Assembly: GCA_965215215.1 (NCBI GenBank)
Contig: OZ244043.1
Span: 620,001-684,000 of the forward strand
DNA length: 64,000 nt
Direction: 5' to 3'
From: CALDTK01 sp965215215
GTDB taxonomy: Bacteria > Bacteroidota > Bacteroidia > Chitinophagales > Saprospiraceae
Shown here: one piece after another, positions 61,828-64,000 of the stretch
How positions within the stretch are numbered: the first letter of the stretch is position 1
How the letters are laid out: each line of letters opens with the position of its first letter
Notes under the pieces: generated by a model
Told to the model about the DNA's origin: nothing
Seen by the model: the letters and a program-made list of their open reading frames with translations, nothing else
Database searches by the model: none
Made by a program: the position numbers and the translations under genes

Positions 61828-63138
61828 TTAGCGCGCCGTAGCGAGGCTTGCGGCTTCGTCTTTGTGGACCTCGGCGAGGTGAGCCGGGCGGCGGTTACGC
61901 ACCCAGAAAAAGAGAGCCACAAAGAGAACGACGAGTATAACGGGCAGGATGTTCAGTTTCGAGAGCACCACCTGGCCGGCCTCTACGTCGGCGGCCGGCC
62001 CGCTAAGGCCGGAAGCTTCGCTAATCGCCTTGGCGTCCTCGAGCCAACCCCCGATGATCGGGTTCCAGATCACGAGCGCGAACATGCCGGCTCCGCCAAC
62101 GAGACTCATACCGAGCGCACCGGTTTTGGGCGTGTACTCACCCACGAGACCGATCATGGTCGGCCAGAAGTAGCAGATCCCGAGCGCGAACACGATCGCG
62201 GCGAGGTAGACCCCGCCACCGGTAAGCGTGTGGAGCATGAACACCCCAATCGTAGCGAGTATCGCCGAGATGAGGAGTACCCCGGGCGGGTTAAATCGCT
62301 CCACGATGGGTCCGGCGAAGAAGCGCCCCAGGGCCATGATACCGCTCACGAGCGCGAGCACGATCAACGGATTTGCCCCCGAACCGCCGAGCACTTTCTC
62401 GACCCACTGAGTAGTCGAAAACTCAGTGGCCGCGGTGAGCGTCATGCACAGCACGATGAACAGGAATAGCGGGTTCAGTAGTCCACTCAAGTTGCTCATC
62501 GTATCGCTATCGATGTTGATACCGAGCGGAAACTCCTGTCGGAAGATGAGCACCGCGTAGATTAAGGTCGGAATAATCATCACCGCGATCTGGAGTTGCC
62601 AACCGAGACCGGCTGCGTTCATGGCGTAAGCCACCAAGCTGCCGATAACGATCCCCCCGGGGAACCAAACGTGAAATTTGTTGAGCATCTCGGTCGTCTT
62701 CTCCGGGTACATGTCCGCGACCAACGGATTGCAGGCCGCTTCTACCGCACCGTTGGCGAAGCCAATGAAGAAGGTGGAGATAATCAAGCCCCAAAAGCCA
62801 CCCGCCGTGATCGTGAGCCCCAGTCCGAGTAGGTGCGAGACGAAGGCGATCCAAAGCATCCTCGACGGACCGATGGAGTTGTACAGCAGTCCCCCGATGA
62901 GCATCGCGATCGGGAAACCGAGGAAGGCCATCGAATTGACCCACCCCAGTTCCACGTCGGTGAGCCCGAAAGCCACGTTGAGCTCGTTGAGGATACCGGC
63001 CCGGATCGCGAAGGTCATCGCCGTAACGATGAGCGCTACGCGACTGGCCAGGAAAAGCCTGTCGCGGTTGGGGATGAGGGTAGCTGCGTGGTCGGAGGTG
63101 TCGCCCCGGAGGCCGGCGCCGTTTTGGATGGTACTCAC
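61828..63138 (-). CDS. MFS transporter (FucP-like sugar transporter)
   Basis: 436 residues with 12 predicted helices; start GTG 63138. After helix 2 comes GGLLYNSIGPSRMLW, a loop 2-3 resembling the MFS motif, and in the first half the pattern GFANGAVEAACNPLVADMYP, frequent in FucP/NHS-type sugar transporters. It is 35 bp upstream of the TIM-barrel isomerase gene on the same strand, so a two-gene operon is likely. Confidence 0.85.
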   Translation of the reverse strand: MSTIQNGAGLRGDTSDHAATLIPNRDRLFLASRVALIVTAMTFAIRAGILNELNVAFGLTDVELGWVNSMAFLGFPIAMLIGGLLYNSIGPSRMLWIAFVSHLLGLGLTITAGGFWGLIISTFFIGFANGAVEAACNPLVADMYPEKTTEMLNKFHVWFPGGIVIGSLVAYAMNAAGLGWQLQIAVMIIPTLIYAVLIFRQEFPLGINIDSDTMSNLSGLLNPLFLFIVLCMTLTAATEFSTTQWVEKVLGGSGANPLIVLALVSGIMALGRFFAGPIVERFNPPGVLLISAILATIGVFMLHTLTGGGVYLAAIVFALGICYFWPTMIGLVGEYTPKTGALGMSLVGGAGMFALVIWNPIIGGWLEDAKAISEASGLSGPAADVEAGQVVLSKLNILPVILVVLFVALFFWVRNRRPAHLAEVHKDEAASLATAR

Positions 63139-63143
63139 AAGCG

Positions 63144-63151
63144 AAAGGTTA
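63144..63151 (-). promoter_or_regulatory. -7-like box (TAACCTTT) before MFS gene
   Basis: Minus strand TAACCTTT, 5 nt before GTG 63138. Confidence 0.3.
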
Positions 63152-63262
63152 GTGCTGCTAGATCGGTCTACTCAAACTAAAAAACGGAAAAATATCTAAA
63201 CACACGCCCAAGTAACTGAATCAGTGGGCAAATGACACTTTTGCAGCGCGCCGGTGCGCGTT

Positions 63263-63270
63263 TACCTTCC
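63263..63270 (+). promoter_or_regulatory. -7-like box (TACCTTCC) before oxidoreductase
   Basis: TACCTTCC, 5 nt before ATG 63276. Confidence 0.35.
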
Positions 63271-63275
63271 GCCCT

Positions 63276-64000
63276 ATGAGTAGCAATCCAACCGCCGGTC
63301 GCCGCCTCCGCATGGGTATGGTCGGTGGCGGCCCCGGGGCCTTCATCGGGAACGTGCACCGTATGGCCGCCCGCCTCGACGATCAAATCCAGCTCGTATG
63401 TGGCGCCTTCTCCTCGAGTCCCGAGCGCTCGCGCGAGATGGGCGAGGAACTCATGCTCGATCCCGCGCGGGTGTACCCCGATTACGAAACGTTGATCCGC
63501 AGCGAGGCGGCGCTCCCCGAGGATCGGCGCATGGACTTCCTCACGATCGTGACCCCCAACCACATGCACTTCCCGCCCGCGATGGCGGCGCTCGGGGCCG
63601 GCTTCCACGTGATCAGCGATAAGCCGATGACGGTGAGCGTGGAGCAGGCCCGACAGCTCGCGGACAAGGTGCAGGAAACCGGACTCGTCTTCGGCCTCAC
63701 ACACAACTACACGGGCTACCCCATGGTCAAGCAGGCGCGCGCGATGGTGGCCGACGGCCACTTCGGCGAGATCCGCCGCGTGCTCGTCGAGTACCCACAG
63801 GGTTGGCTTTCGCAAAATCTCGAGGCGACCGGCCAGAAGCAGGCCTCGTGGCGCTCCGATCCTAAAAAGTCGGGTGCCGCGGGCGCCATCGGCGACATCG
63901 GCACGCACGCCGAAAACCTCGCGTCCTACGTGATCGGTCAAGATCTCTCCGAGCTACTCGCCGAACTTACCTCCTTCGTCGACGGGCGCGCCCTCGACGA
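63276..64000 (+). CDS. Gfo/Idh/MocA family oxidoreductase, 5' part
   Basis: The frame from ATG 63276 is open to the window end (241 codons seen). The N-terminal Rossmann fold shows MGMVGGGPGAFIGNVHRMAA, then DFLTIVTPNHMHFPPAMAAL, followed by HVISDKPMTVSVEQARQLAD (the family's [ED]KP motif) and GLTHNYTGYPMVKQARAMV. The family oxidises sugars and cyclitols with NAD(P). Divergent from the MFS transporter, it fits the sugar-related group at the window end. Confidence 0.9.
   Translation, partial: MSSNPTAGRRLRMGMVGGGPGAFIGNVHRMAARLDDQIQLVCGAFSSSPERSREMGEELMLDPARVYPDYETLIRSEAALPEDRRMDFLTIVTPNHMHFPPAMAALGAGFHVISDKPMTVSVEQARQLADKVQETGLVFGLTHNYTGYPMVKQARAMVADGHFGEIRRVLVEYPQGWLSQNLEATGQKQASWRSDPKKSGAAGAIGDIGTHAENLASYVIGQDLSELLAELTSFVDGRALD

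Overview
The window looks like chromosome of a high-GC member of the Bacteroidota, most plausibly a Saprospiria/Lewinella-like marine heterotroph. The genus is an inference. The phylum rests on several features seen together: type IX secretion components (PorQ, a PorV-like protein) and a secreted amylase with a type IX sorting domain; a fused MurF-alanine racemase; atpD-atpC apart from the other ATP synthase genes; a CarB lacking its C-terminal regulatory domain; a GGGP-synthase-family enzyme; a TonB-dependent receptor operon; and promoter boxes resembling the Bacteroidota -7 element TAnnTTTG placed just before start codons. No rRNA, tRNA or CRISPR array was recognised.

Layout. 1-5.3 kb: the end of a polysaccharide flippase, a 55-residue membrane protein, a large secreted alpha-amylase, a 640-bp gene-poor gap and wrbA. 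5.5-14.3 kb: a leftward run (rsgA, GGGP synthase, a frameshifted relative of SWIM zinc-finger proteins, porQ, a MORN-repeat lipoprotein, pth), then a radical SAM/SPASM protein, a PepSY-like protein and a TPR protein. 14.3-16.1 kb: atpC and atpD. 16.3-20.9 kb: a rightward DUF5691 / MoxR-type AAA ATPase / DUF5682 cluster. 20.9-30.0 kb: two paralogous TPR proteins, an outer-membrane protein, coaX and purH, all leftward, with the murF-alr fusion divergent from them. 30.1-33.5 kb: two periplasmic parvulin-type prolyl isomerases. 33.8-40 kb: a peptide transporter, DUF4230, DUF3108 and a flippase-like membrane protein, then ruvC, a HIT protein and greA. 40-48.8 kb: an operon of a TonB-dependent receptor, a 1382-residue secreted protein and a PorV-like protein. 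48.9-57.1 kb: an accessory island bounded by a complete 2-hydroxyacid dehydrogenase gene and a truncated second copy of it. The island holds a broken SdpI-like gene, an IS66 element, an AT-rich set of three lipoprotein genes and a decayed IS5-type element. 57.2-64 kb: carB, a Uma2 nuclease-like protein and a sugar-catabolism-like group (TIM-barrel isomerase, MFS transporter, Gfo/Idh/MocA oxidoreductase).

How genes work together. PorQ, the PorV-like protein and the amylase sorting domain show that the cell exports proteins by type IX secretion. The TonB receptor operon is probably a nutrient-uptake or surface-protein unit. The DUF5691/MoxR/DUF5682 genes are a recognisable AAA-ATPase cluster, but the usual VWA partner is not in the window and the SWIM-family partner lies 7 kb away without its zinc finger.

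The strongest unexplained signal is a degenerate 13-mer, CTTNCGNNAAAAC, with 20 exact copies on both strands, inside and between genes, where well under one is expected. It is absent from the accessory island. The second is the AT-rich lipoprotein trio (small Cys-rich lipoprotein, propeller-like lipoprotein, frameshifted CxxC thioredoxin-like lipoprotein) inside that island.
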